The position numbers were made by a program, and so were the translations under genes. The notes under the pieces were generated by a model. It did not search any database. It saw only the letters and a list, made by a program, of their open reading frames with translations, and was not told the origin of the DNA. This document shows, one piece after another, positions 32,532 through 41,740 of a stretch of DNA of 64,000 bases (within the stretch, counting starts at the first letter, position 1; each line of letters opens with the position of its first letter). This DNA comes from Hydractinia symbiolongicarpus (taxonomy: Eukaryota > Cnidaria > Hydrozoa > Anthoathecata > Hydractiniidae). The DNA lies in the NCBI RefSeq assembly GCF_029227915.1, contig NC_079879.1, positions 4,402,001 through 4,466,000 on the forward strand. Direction: 5' to 3'.

Positions 32532-34779
32532 GCATTGCCTTCTTTTGTGTTTGTGTCCACACTTTCTAAATACATTTTATTTGATGATAATGTGTCATGG
32601 CGTACAAAAACTTAGGTAGCTTCCTCCACATATTAAACCGTGGGAAAGTCAAAGACAGTATGTAAATTTAAAATAAATGTTTTTTGAAACATTTTTTATA
32701 GATATTTCATAAGATATTTTATAAAAGAAAAAAAATGTAAATCTCCTGAATTCTTTAAAAAATGAGAAGTGAATGTTGATATTTTACTAAACGCCTAATG
32801 GTCATAAAAAATATCTAATTTAAAATATTTATCCTACAGTGTGCATGTAATTTGGGTTTTAACTACAACCCTCACACAACCAATATCCCAATTTCCTGTT
32901 GAATTTCTCAAACAGCATTTCTAAAAATGCACAATTTCACAGCATGTCTAAACACATAAAAAGTCTCCACAAATTTTCACATTGAGAACAGAGACAATAT
33001 TGCGGCTCATTGCATTACTCGAAATTACCATTACGGATAGTCATCACGGTACCAATTTGCGCCTTGTAAATGAAATTATTTAATCTTTTAAATTTCATCA
33101 TTTAAACAACTTATCATTTCGCCATAATTCTCTAAAATGAATCAAGAAAATAAAAAGATTAAGAAGGATTTGAGCCTGACATATTTGCCCATGATGTAAA
33201 CAACACAAAAAATGTTAGCAATCTATAGTTAGACCTACCAAACCTCTAAAATTTTGTGAATAAATTCACTGATACCTTCTCTTGTTTGCATGGCCACAAA
33301 ATAAAAACAATAACTGGTTAAAGTTTAACTTAATAGTTTGCTACCTGTAGTCGATTGTTATTACAATCAACAAATAATATAGATGGCTCAAAAGACAAAG
33401 ATTCCCCGCAAAAACACTCAAAGATTCACCACAGACAATGCAAAAAGTAAAGCTTTCTATGCGGTAGCGAACTTCTTAAAAAACTGTTTTTGATGCTACT
33501 CGATACGATGCACTTGATAAATATATATAAACTTTTTAAACTCCTTTCTCTTCACGCGCCTTCGTCCAACCGTCCGCATGGTACAAGAAATTGCATTTCA
33601 GGAATGCGGAATGCGTAGTGCTGGCGGTTTCGCTGGATAACTACCAATATAATTCGAGAAGTCGCACGAACTCGCCCTTATATAGGCAGGTGTTTACGGC
33701 AACCTCTTGTATATTTTTATTCCTTACAACGTTTTTGAAGAATGCACATTTTATTTTCGAGATTCCCAAATTTACTAAAAATTAATTTCAATGTGGATAA
33801 ATCAGGGTCGACTTTAATGAAAAAGGAGTAGGTGGATTTTATGATATCTTTTTAATATGGGGGTTAATAATAATTGTAATGGGTGGCAAGAATTTTCGAA
33901 ATTTGTTTCCCCACAATTCATTCTCTATCGATAGCAGTGTTGAAATAAATTATTGTTAGACAGTTAATAGATGTTCTCGGATTACGATGCTAAAGACTTT
34001 CTGGTCAGTCCTAACAAATATAACAAGCATATTTAAAAATTCATTACCAAAATGTTTGGAAACATGCAAATGTTTAAGTTTATACACTAAGTACAACTCT
34101 ATTTAGCGGCCAAACTTTTGATGTTTTATGAAAAAAATCACCACTCAAATCAATACATCCTACTTATATCCTGCAAAAGTTTTTGTAGGTAGCTAGCTAG
34201 CTTGTTACATCATAATTCGTGCTCATAAAAGAAGAAACTGTAGTAGTTAGCTATAGATAATTAAAAAAAAAGAATAACAACAAAAGTAATAGGTTAGAGC
34301 TAGCCGTCATGGGATGGGGAGCTGGACTTGGAGGCTAACCTTAGCTAGGTAACAGTAGCTAAGACACCCAGTTAAATATACTTAAACTGGGAACACTTAC
34401 CTAAAACTAAAGCTAGCTATTTATGCTTAGTAAAACACATATAAAGAGAAGCAATAGTGGTGTAAAATTAATAACACTACACTTCAACAAACCAAAGTTT
34501 TCCGTTTTTCAGTCAGCCAACAGCCTTAAGTAGCATTTTGAATTTTAGGAAAATACATTAGTTACGCGCCAGGGCACATGAATTATGCAACAAAACGTAA
34601 ACAAATATGGCTACATATGCGGTAAAATATAAAACTGTGGCTTTTCCTGGGAAATGCGAGTCTGCTTGCTCCACCGACATAAAAACCAAACGTCTAAAAA
34701 TATCAAAGTTCTTACTATTTGTGATTTCAAATCCACTTTAAATTCTAGCCTTTGTTTCCTACTTTTAACTTTACTTTAC
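32532..34779. other. AT-rich spacer
   Basis: No gene, RNA or transposon recognised; contains TAGCTAGC-rich stretches (34190-34410). Confidence 0.5.
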
Positions 34780-35320
34780 ATCTAGCTCCACTTCTCACTT
34801 TACTTTTCTACTTCTTCACTTGGTCTCTATTCTTTTTAAATATATAGCTATGCTTTTTTAAACCACTTTTTTTCCTTTTTTTTCGAGGTAACGGGATTGT
34901 TCTTCTGTGATTTTTTTGGTGCCCTTTATTTTCTACTTCTAAAATTACTTTACTTCTAGCTCGACGTAGCTCAACTTTCACTTCCAAGTTCACTTTTCTA
35001 CTTCTTCACTTACACTTTTTTCTTTTTAAATATACCTTTTCGAGCCACTTATTATAATTTTTTAAAGATCGTTCTTTTGTGGGTTTTTTGGTGGCGAGAG
35101 GACACCATTTTTTGAAAGTTATCCGTTAAATTTATTTCAGCAAATCAGATTGAGTCGTTTTCATCACGTGATGTAAACAAAGTAAAGCTGCTAGCAAAAT
35201 GGACATAATTTTTTCGGTGACTTCAAAGAGAATTTCGGCAACATCAAAGGAAAATGACGATATCAACTTTGCTGGCACAGACAGACGGACACACTTAGCG
35301 TATTATTATATAGATTAAAT
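34780..35320 (-). repeat. Dispersed repeat, copy B
   Basis: Reverse-complement copy of the repeat at 6170-6560, with the cacagacagacggacac end at 35277-35295. Part of the sequence (34800-35010) is itself duplicated (cacttttctacttcttcac twice). Confidence 0.65.
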
Positions 35321-35379
35321 TAATGAAACCATTACAGTGCACTTAAAACTTTGAGGCTTGGAAACGAGGTCATTGTTTT

Positions 35380-35960
35380 TTCACCACGTGGGTAACTAGG
35401 GACCACTTAGGACCAATTCGGGTAATTTTCCGAAGGCTGGGTCTTCAAATCCGTTTCGGAATAGACGGGTTGATGACGTCATCAAAAAACCTTCAAACCC
35501 TAATATCTCTGCAACCGTTTGTCAAAAGTACATGATCCTATACATTTTATTGATCAGCGTTTCAAGATCTATAAGAGGAAGGTATAAAAATTTCTGAAAA
35601 ATTTTTTTACGGTTTTGACGGGTCATTGCTGACGTCAGCAATTTTTTTTTTAAACCCTTATATCTTATTAACCGCTCATTAAAAGCACATGATCATATAC
35701 ATTTTCTTGATCAGCAGTTTAAGCTCTACACAGTAGAGGCAACGTGAAAAAAAGATTCTTTTTTGTGTGGATGGGTTGCGGACGTCATTAAAATTCAAAT
35801 GACGCTTCTTTTTTATTTTTATCTTGCCTCAGTAGAGACAGAGAATTGTACAGCAGTGACGTCACAACAAATCCCTGAATATCCGGCACCATGCCATGCT
35901 TATTCATGCCTAGCAGTGAAAAGTCCCTATAAAGTGATGACGTCATCTGTGGAATAAATG
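35380..35960. repeat. Repeat region with diverged ~160-bp tandem units
   Basis: Two units can be aligned (about 35475-35630 and 35628-35745): both contain gacgtca, aaaccct.atatc, catgatc.tatacattt and ttgatcagc. Further tgacgtca strings follow to 35945. It ends close to the left side of Polinton element 2. Confidence 0.5.
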
Positions 35961-36112
35961 ATCCAAAAGTTTTCTAGCACAATTCCCTAATAATCAACGC
36001 GCATACAGGGGAAATTCCCTATCATACAAATATGAGTAGAAAGGGGAAAGAACTGTGCTAGTCGAGCAGAATGAAATTTTCTGACAAAGCAAAAAGATCT
36101 ATACAATAAAGA

Positions 36113-37945
36113 ATGAACACACACATTGTCAAACAATTACGCTATATCACTAAAAGCCTTGGTCTTACGAGGTATTACGAGCTGCGTAAGGCCGAATTGG
36201 TTGCCCTATTGGAGAATGTACCACAGCAACCGGTCAGGCCTTTAACATTGGAGGATATGGACGTCTTCGAGAGACAGGAGATGGCCAAGGCCCGTCCAAC
36301 CATTGGGGGTAAAATCAGGGATTGGTACAACTGGGTATTGCCCCCATCTGAGATGGGCATCTTCGAGAAACAGGAGCTGTCGAAAAATCGTCCCGTTGTA
36401 AGGGATAAGATGCAGGGATGGTACAACTGGCTTGTGGACGCTGTTCCAAAGTCTATAAAAGAAAGGGTCAAAAGTACCTATGCAGCATTCAAACGCGGGG
36501 TGATGGGGTTCTATAACAGGACAGTTAACACTCCATGATGAGGTAGTAAAAGAGGCTGAGGAACACTATCTGTATAAACAGCCAGGGCAAGATTTTACAC
36601 CTAAGGAACATAAACATGCTCTTCACAGGACCTTCCGAAGTTTCCGAATTCCCGGCATAGGAATGACCGACGTTGACGGATATATGGGAATGGTGCGACC
36701 CAACGTAAAAACCTGGGTTGAAGACAAGGTGGAAGATATGGGCTCGGCAAAGGTACAGCTGTCAATATGGATTATGTGGAAGAAGCCGTCAAATATAAAG
36801 GGGGCCAACGATGAGTACATTGCGGTGAAGAAGGTCTTTCATAGTAATATGGCCACGGTATTCTAGGATAGCGATGTAGATGATGTGCTGGATAGGATGT
36901 TTGCCTAAATCAAAACAGGTGTGGAAAACCAAGCACTACGCCAGAGTGGCTTTACGATCTCTCAAATCCTATACCTCGATGCAGATTTTCACAAATTGAG
37001 AATAACGGTGAATGGGGATGAGGAGTGCTTCAAATGGGCTGTTATAGCATCCTTACATCATGAGCAGATAGGGAGGAACCCGAATCGAATATCTCAGATT
37101 ATGAGGATATTGATGGATGGCAGCGATTTGAGGAGGTGGAGTTACCCCACAAGGAGGCCTTTGACAGCAAGCTAAACATAAATGGGATCAGCAATGAAGA
37201 TTATCAATGCGCTAAAAAGGTATGGAATTGTATCAACCCAGAGGGTGATAGCGTCACCATGGGAGACTACCAAGTTCTGTACTTGACCACAGACGTACTG
37301 CTATTAGCCGACGTGTTCGAAACGTTCCAAGATGTGTGCTTGGACAACTACGAGCTTGATCCTGCACACTTTTACAGTGCATCCGGCCTAGCCTGGAAAG
37401 CAACACTGAAATTTACAGAGATCAGACTAGAGCTCCTCACAGACTCCGACATGCTATTGATGTTCGAGAAGGGTATAAGAGGAGGTATTACGCAAGCGGT
37501 ACACCGGTATGCCAAAGCTAATAACAAGTACATGGGAAAGCAGTATAACTCGGATGAGGAGTCCTTCCATCTTCAGTATCTCGATGCCAACAACCTGTAC
37601 GGATGGGCGATGCGTCAAGACCCGCCACGGATGGCTTTAAATGGGTGTCAAACGTTGAGGCATTCACCGAAAAGCTCGTTGAGGATAATAATCATGGGTA
37701 CATAATAGAGGTTGATATCGACTACACGACAAACATAACGAGCTGCCGTTGCTGCCAGAACGCAAGATAGTCCACAAGGTTGAGAAACTGGTACCGAATT
37801 TGGAAGAAAAGCAAAAATATGTGGTACACATCAGGGCTCTTCACGAGGCAATAAAACATGGGCTTAAATTGAAGAAAGTGCGCAGAGTGATTCGATTCAA
37901 CCAGAAGACATGGCTGGCGGGCTATATCAATCAAAGAAGAAACAG
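36113..37945 (+). pseudogene. SAP-like plus DNA polymerase B, 3' half deleted
   Basis: Starts MNTHIVKQLRYITKSLGLTR, a SAP-like segment (LRKAELVALLE), then two copies of a W-containing motif (VFERQEMAKARP...WYNW and IFEKQELSKNRP...WYNW), where element 1 has one. A frame change follows (36535), then DFTPKEHKHALHRTFRSFRI, GMTDVDGYMGMVRPNVKTWV, FKWAVIASLHHEQIG, a deletion removing the Cys/His and exonuclease II region, then YLTTDVLLLADVFE and motif A (LDANNLYG). The gene breaks again near 37690 and stops at a deletion around 37940 that removes motifs B and C, so no polymerase could be made. Confidence 0.82.
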
Positions 37946-37991
37946 GAGCAGGAGGAGGTGGAGGAGGCTGAGACCGTACTATAATAATATA

Positions 37992-38363
37992 ATGAGTGAA
38001 GAAGATCAGAAACAAGAAGAGGGGAGAATCATTACAAAGCGGCCGAAGCATCCGGGAAGGGTTGCACAGGGACATAAGTTGGCGGCACTGGTAAAGAAGA
38101 GGAAGAAGGAAATGAAGCAACAAGAGGGTACTGTAGAGCCTGAAGCCAAAACCTCTTCTGGGACCGGTTCCATACAGTGGGTTCACATTTATGGGGTAGG
38201 AACGATAGCCGTGCTTGCCATAGGCGTCAGGGTCTGGTATATGTTTAGCAGAGGTAAAAAGCTCAAAACACTACGTCAGCGGCCCATCCAGAGCCCCAAC
38301 AGGGGAAACAAGGCAAAACTCAGCCTCAGATTGACATCTTTAAGATGCAATGAATTTTGCTAA
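37992..38363 (+). CDS. Single-pass Polinton membrane protein
   Basis: 123 residues from ATG 37992: MSEEDQKQEEGRIITKRPKH, PGRVAQGHKLAALVKKRKKE, then a membrane segment near GVGTIAVLAIGVRVWYMF and a long basic tail. Clearly homologous to 21164-21403 of element 1 and uninterrupted. Because of the deletion upstream, the same frame is also open from 37749 through the polymerase remnant, making a possible fusion of 204 codons. Function unknown. Confidence 0.6.
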   Translation: MSEEDQKQEEGRIITKRPKHPGRVAQGHKLAALVKKRKKEMKQQEGTVEPEAKTSSGTGSIQWVHIYGVGTIAVLAIGVRVWYMFSRGKKLKTLRQRPIQSPNRGNKAKLSLRLTSLRCNEFC

Positions 38364-38380
38364 AAGATAACACTTAATAA

Positions 38381-38641
38381 ATGGCAAGCAAACATGATGA
38401 AAATATGAGGCCACAAGAAACCATGATTATTGATGCCTTATGGGAGTGCGTCAGGTTGGTTTCGTACGCGATACTGAGGGCAATGGGCGGAAAAAAGTCC
38501 TTGGGAGTTTTGAGGCACTGAGCGAAGATGGATATGGAGGACGGTTTGAAACTAGCTGGTTATATGAGTGCGGCAATCCTATTTGATGAATACGCGATAA
38601 AACAAGGTTGGTACAAAAAATCGTTAATATCTCCAAAGTAG
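38381..38641 (+). pseudogene. Small conserved Polinton protein, one internal stop
   Basis: Homologue of 20758-21009. Starts MASKHDENMRPQETMIIDAL at an AATAAATG motif, with one TGA at 38519-38521, and ends at TAG 38639-38641. Length otherwise equals the element 1 protein (86 versus 83 residues). Confidence 0.55.
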
Positions 38642-38652
38642 ACCGTCCAATA

Positions 38653-38687
38653 ATATTTCTACTTGCCCCTAGGGCAAATAGAAATAT
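38653..38687. repeat. 35-bp hairpin after the small Polinton gene
   Basis: 16-bp arms with one mismatch (atatttctacttgccc / gggcaaatagaaatat) and a 3-nt loop, starting 12 bp after the TAG stop at 38639-38641. Confidence 0.85.
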
Positions 38688-38689
38688 GG

Positions 38690-39043
38690 AAGAGAAAAGA
38701 ATGTCTCGTGTGTTCAAAATCCCTCCCCCTGGACCAGTTCAATGCAAAGGTTAAAGGCCTGACAAAAACATGCATTGCCTGTCTCGATCATAGAAGGATT
38801 TTGAAGGGTAACACAGGACGTCATATCTACATGCAGCCACTATATGAGTTAATAATTATACTCCAGGACCATATTCAGGCCTAGTGTTCAGAGGGGTACA
38901 CGTGGGAAAATTTTGAAGTACATGTACATAATAAGGTACGCTTCAGATTCGATGAAACGTTTAATTCCCCATCGCTTGCCGAGGTTGCTAATGCATTACA
39001 GCGACCTCCCTATGTAATAATAAATGGACGTCAAATGTTGTAG
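38690..39043 (+). pseudogene. Zinc-ribbon-like protein A
   Basis: Encodes RKECLVCSKSLPLDQFNAKV then KTCIACLDHRR, a CxxC-x19-CxxC knuckle, followed by a TAG (38882-38884) and, in the same frame, CSEGYTWENFEVHVHNKVRF to a second stop at 39041-39043. No in-frame ATG precedes the first Cys pair, and the start region is occupied by a hairpin. Its 3' end overlaps the ATG of the next gene by 20 nt in another frame. Absent from element 1. Role unknown; nucleic-acid binding is plausible. Confidence 0.5.
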
Positions 39044-39632
39044 AGGATGCAAAGATATATTATCCCTAGATCAGTTCAAAATCAGGGGGAATACTTGAAC
39101 GAAAAGTTGCATATACTGCCTGGCCAAAGCAAAGGAGAGGCGGGGTGTTAAAAATAAAGACATCAAGGACGTTGACTACAAGGTAGATCCTATTATGATT
39201 GATATGAGAGTTAGAGGGTTCAAACAGGATAAGAATTATCTGATTCTTTATGACCTGCTCACATATAACATCATGCCCAGGTATATTGAGCTCATCGGGG
39301 ATAACTCAGAGACGGCAAGGCTCGTTGAGAGGTACCGCAAGCCATTGCGGTGTCTGCGGGGTAAATTAATGTATACTCCGCCACCCCTTGAAAATAAGGC
39401 TCGAAATGCCAACCTATGCCCTGCCTGCCGGGGGTCTTTGGTAAAAAAATATGGAGGTGTATTAGTATGTGGGTATGTGGTCGAATTATTATGTCGGAAA
39501 ATGGATGTCGTAAAGGAACCGCATACGGCAATCTTTACAAGCCCGACGCCTTGTGGAAAAACACAGCGCGTCCTGGACCTCCTCCAGCAGGAATATAAGA
39601 AGCAATATTACAACAAGGCAATCTCTGCTTGA
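39024..39632 (+). pseudogene. Zinc-ribbon protein B fused to the start of the packaging ATPase
   Basis: ATG 39024 has the TAATAATAAATG motif. MDVKCCRGCKDILSLDQFKI repeats the zinc knuckle of the previous gene (LSLDQF versus LPLDQF), with a TGA inside, then CIYCLAKAKERRG. A helical region (YLILYDLLTYNIMPRYIELI) and a second Cys cluster (NLCPACRGSLVKKYGGVLVC) follow. In the same frame from 39501, MDVVKEPHTAIFTSPTPCGK-TQRVLDLLQQE is the Walker A segment of the packaging ATPase. The fusion seems to come from loss of the intervening stop. The rest of the ATPase after about 39600 is deleted up to its C-terminal part. Confidence 0.55.
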
Positions 39633-39639
39633 GCTTGCT

Positions 39640-39892
39640 CTCAGTAGTAGGCATTGTAAACACAGTTTATGGATCTTAGCCTATTCGTATACCGCCTTGC
39701 CTAAAAATTGAGGAGACAGAAAAAACCCTGTTTTTGTGGTACCCACCTGAACGCAGCGACATGAGGCTAATCGACGAACAGATGAACATGATTTCGGACT
39801 GGGATGACATCAAGCCTGAATTGAAAAAATCTAAACACGCATGCTTGTACGTGAGATTGGAACATCATAGGACGTGGAAGGCTCTCGAATGA
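39640..39892 (+). pseudogene. C-terminal remnant of the packaging ATPase
   Basis: LFLWYPPERSDMRLIDEQMN and HACLYVRLEHHRTWKALE-stop match the C-terminus of the element 1 ATPase closely. The Walker B and sensor region between Walker A (39540) and here is deleted. Confidence 0.65.
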
Positions 39893-39931
39893 GCAAGATG
39901 ATATCCTCTGGCCAAGCATTGGTATAGAGAA

Positions 39932-40281
39932 AATGTCTTCACAACTTTCCCTATTCAACCTGCAGAAGCCATTGAGACCTTGTTTGATAAACAAGGCCAA
40001 CCCCTTTTCAAAAAAGCAGATCTTGAGAAATTCCTCTGTATTCACAATGCTAGGCAGTATGGTCTTAATCGCCATAAAACTATATCAAGGGGAGAAATAA
40101 AGGATATGATAGGATATGTAGGTAGCAAATTCAGTTCTTCGGATATAACGGGAGGAGTGAAAAAACGGCATAATGCATTTGTTACGCTGGACGGGGTTTT
40201 GGAAATTACTGTCAGATCAGGAAAGCCTAATGCCGTAGCTTTGACAAAATGGTTGGCCGGGAAGGGGGTGGTGGTCTCCAA
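39932..40281 (+). pseudogene. BRO/MSV199-like protein, N-terminal part only
   Basis: Starts MSSQLSLFNLQ, shifts frame, then LFDKQGQPLFKKADLEKFLC and HNAFVTLDGVLEITVRSGKP, NAVALTKWLAGKGV, the BRO-N/MSV199 pattern of the element 1 gene. Homology stops right at the hairpin cluster; the coiled coil and DUF3627-like tail are absent. Both BRO starts share AGAAAATGTCT rather than the AATAAA motif. Confidence 0.6.
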
Positions 40282-40378
40282 GGGTGGACAGATCTGTCCA
40301 CCCCCAACCAAACACGATTTTCACTATTCGAAGGTAGTGAAAATTGTATTCAAAAGTGGGTGGGGTGCCACCCCAACC
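40282..40378. promoter_or_regulatory. Hairpin cluster downstream of the element 2 integrase
   Basis: Three inverted repeats in 97 bp: 40282-40303 (22-bp perfect palindrome gggtggacaga|tctgtccaccc), 40317-40344 (10-bp arms attttcacta / tagtgaaaat, 8-nt loop), and 40361-40375 (tggggtg-c-cacccca, extended by two pairs). The integrase stop is at 40400-40402. The position matches the element 1 cluster at 18510-18636. Confidence 0.75.
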
Positions 40379-40399
40379 CTTGGTAAAGTTCGATCCCTA

Positions 40400-41346
40400 T
40401 CACCAATCCTTCACATGCTCCGGAGTCACTTCAACATCTTAGGAGATTAGCATCAATTCTTCCGAAACAAGGCTCCTTTCAGGACCGTCTTTTAAATAGT
40501 ATGAAACACGGCTAGCTGCTACGATCCTATCCAGCCTGTACGCCTTTATACTCCAGAAAGTATCCGTTGTGCTCCGTCTCGCATCTCCATGCTCTTCCCC
40601 GGGTTGTAGGAGGTATAGGTACAATCCATCGTCGGGCAGGGGTTTTTCCTCAGGATATTCTTCGCTTTTTGCAAGCGGTACCTCATCGAGTTTGATCGCC
40701 TTCGAGGGCTTAATGCCAATCATAACAGTCTTGGTATTGTTGAGACCCTTCACAATGGTGTATAGATGGCCATGTTCCACGATGGCCATTAATGTATGGT
40801 GAAATTTGGTAGTAGCCCGTTTAATCTCATCCCCCTTATCCTCCAATAAATTCGTTACATTTGACTTGAATTCAGAACCATTGTCGCACTGGAAGTTTTT
40901 GGGGTGTCGTAAAGGTCCTGCTTTGTAGATGTCCTTCAACATCTCCGCGACTTCGCTAGCTTTCTTCGTTCGTTGATATTGCTATTGCTATTGATATTGC
41001 TAAGATATTGCTACCTTATATCTTGAAGCCACGTCAATCCCTGTCAGGATTTGCTTGTACGTATTGCCATACAATCGATCATGTGGCATATATAGCAAAT
41101 CGAATTGATGCATCTTGTTGGGTCTGGTGATGGTAAAATGGGGATAATCGATACGCTTTGCGCCCCTGATGTGTCGTAGCCAGAGCAGCAGCCTTGATGC
41201 CAATGAATTACTTTCTTCTTGGATATGCTGGCTTCCTTCGTAAGGAGTTTGATAGCCTTTCGCCCGATCCACAGATGTTCCATCATATAGTAGATATCGC
41301 TCAGCTTTTCTGCTTCTTCCTCCGTAATTGGTGATTTTTTTGACAT
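40400..41346 (-). pseudogene. Polinton integrase, element 2
   Basis: Starts MSKKSPITEEEAEKLSDIYY at 41346. It keeps MHQFDLLYMPHDRLYGNTYK (first Asp), FQCDNGSEFK (second Asp) and TTKFHHTLMAIVEHG, but lacks about 30 residues around the third catalytic position. The C-terminal tail has AYRLDRIVAASR. Frameshifts occur near 41200; a (TATTGC)n insertion of about 35 bp (40973-41010) breaks the core; an early TAG precedes the conserved HVKDW end. Inactive. Confidence 0.8.
40973..41010. repeat. (TATTGC)n microsatellite inside the integrase
   Basis: Several degenerate copies of a hexamer replace the conserved RYKVA-to-KKASEV link of the integrase core. Confidence 0.7.
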
Positions 41347-41361
41347 GTTTATTACATGTCA
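41341..41361. promoter_or_regulatory. Hairpin containing the element 2 integrase start
   Basis: Perfect 8-bp arms (tgacatgt / acatgtca) around a 5-nt loop. The ATG at 41346 (minus) lies in one arm, exactly as in element 1 (17465-17493). Confidence 0.7.
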
Positions 41362-41372
41362 GAAAAACGTTT

Positions 41373-41731
41373 CTATAGGTATTTATAAGCCACAAATCCC
41401 AGTAGAGACAACAAGTTCCACATCCTGTTGGGGTTTTGAAGGGGTATAAAAGCAATATAGTACTGGTACATAGTATCATCGAGTTATTTCAGACTTTTGC
41501 CCTCTCTGAGCTCCAGTTCGCGTTGCTCATTAAACCAGTAAAATTTAGTCTGCTGTTTCCGTATCCATTGAGCCTGAGCTTCATTCAGTCGTTCTATCGT
41601 ACGGTCATGTCTTTTTCGTTCCGCCTCACCGTGTCTTGAAAGTTTGCTAAATAGATAGTTCGTGCCGCTAAATCCAAGGCCGTTGATTAGCGCGCCCCCC
41701 CCCCCCCCGCCATGATCATCAGAGTAGCCAT
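41373..41731 (-). pseudogene. Small Polinton protein between capsid and integrase, element 2
   Basis: Starts MATLMIMAGG at 41731 after AATAAA. The reading frame crosses a run of 14 C (41695-41708), then INGLGFSGTNYLFSKLSRHG, a charged region and a C-terminal LLSLLGFVAYKYL segment. Same plan as 17057-17455. The homopolymer and a stop break the frame. Confidence 0.5.
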
Positions 41732-41740
41732 GTCTCTTTT

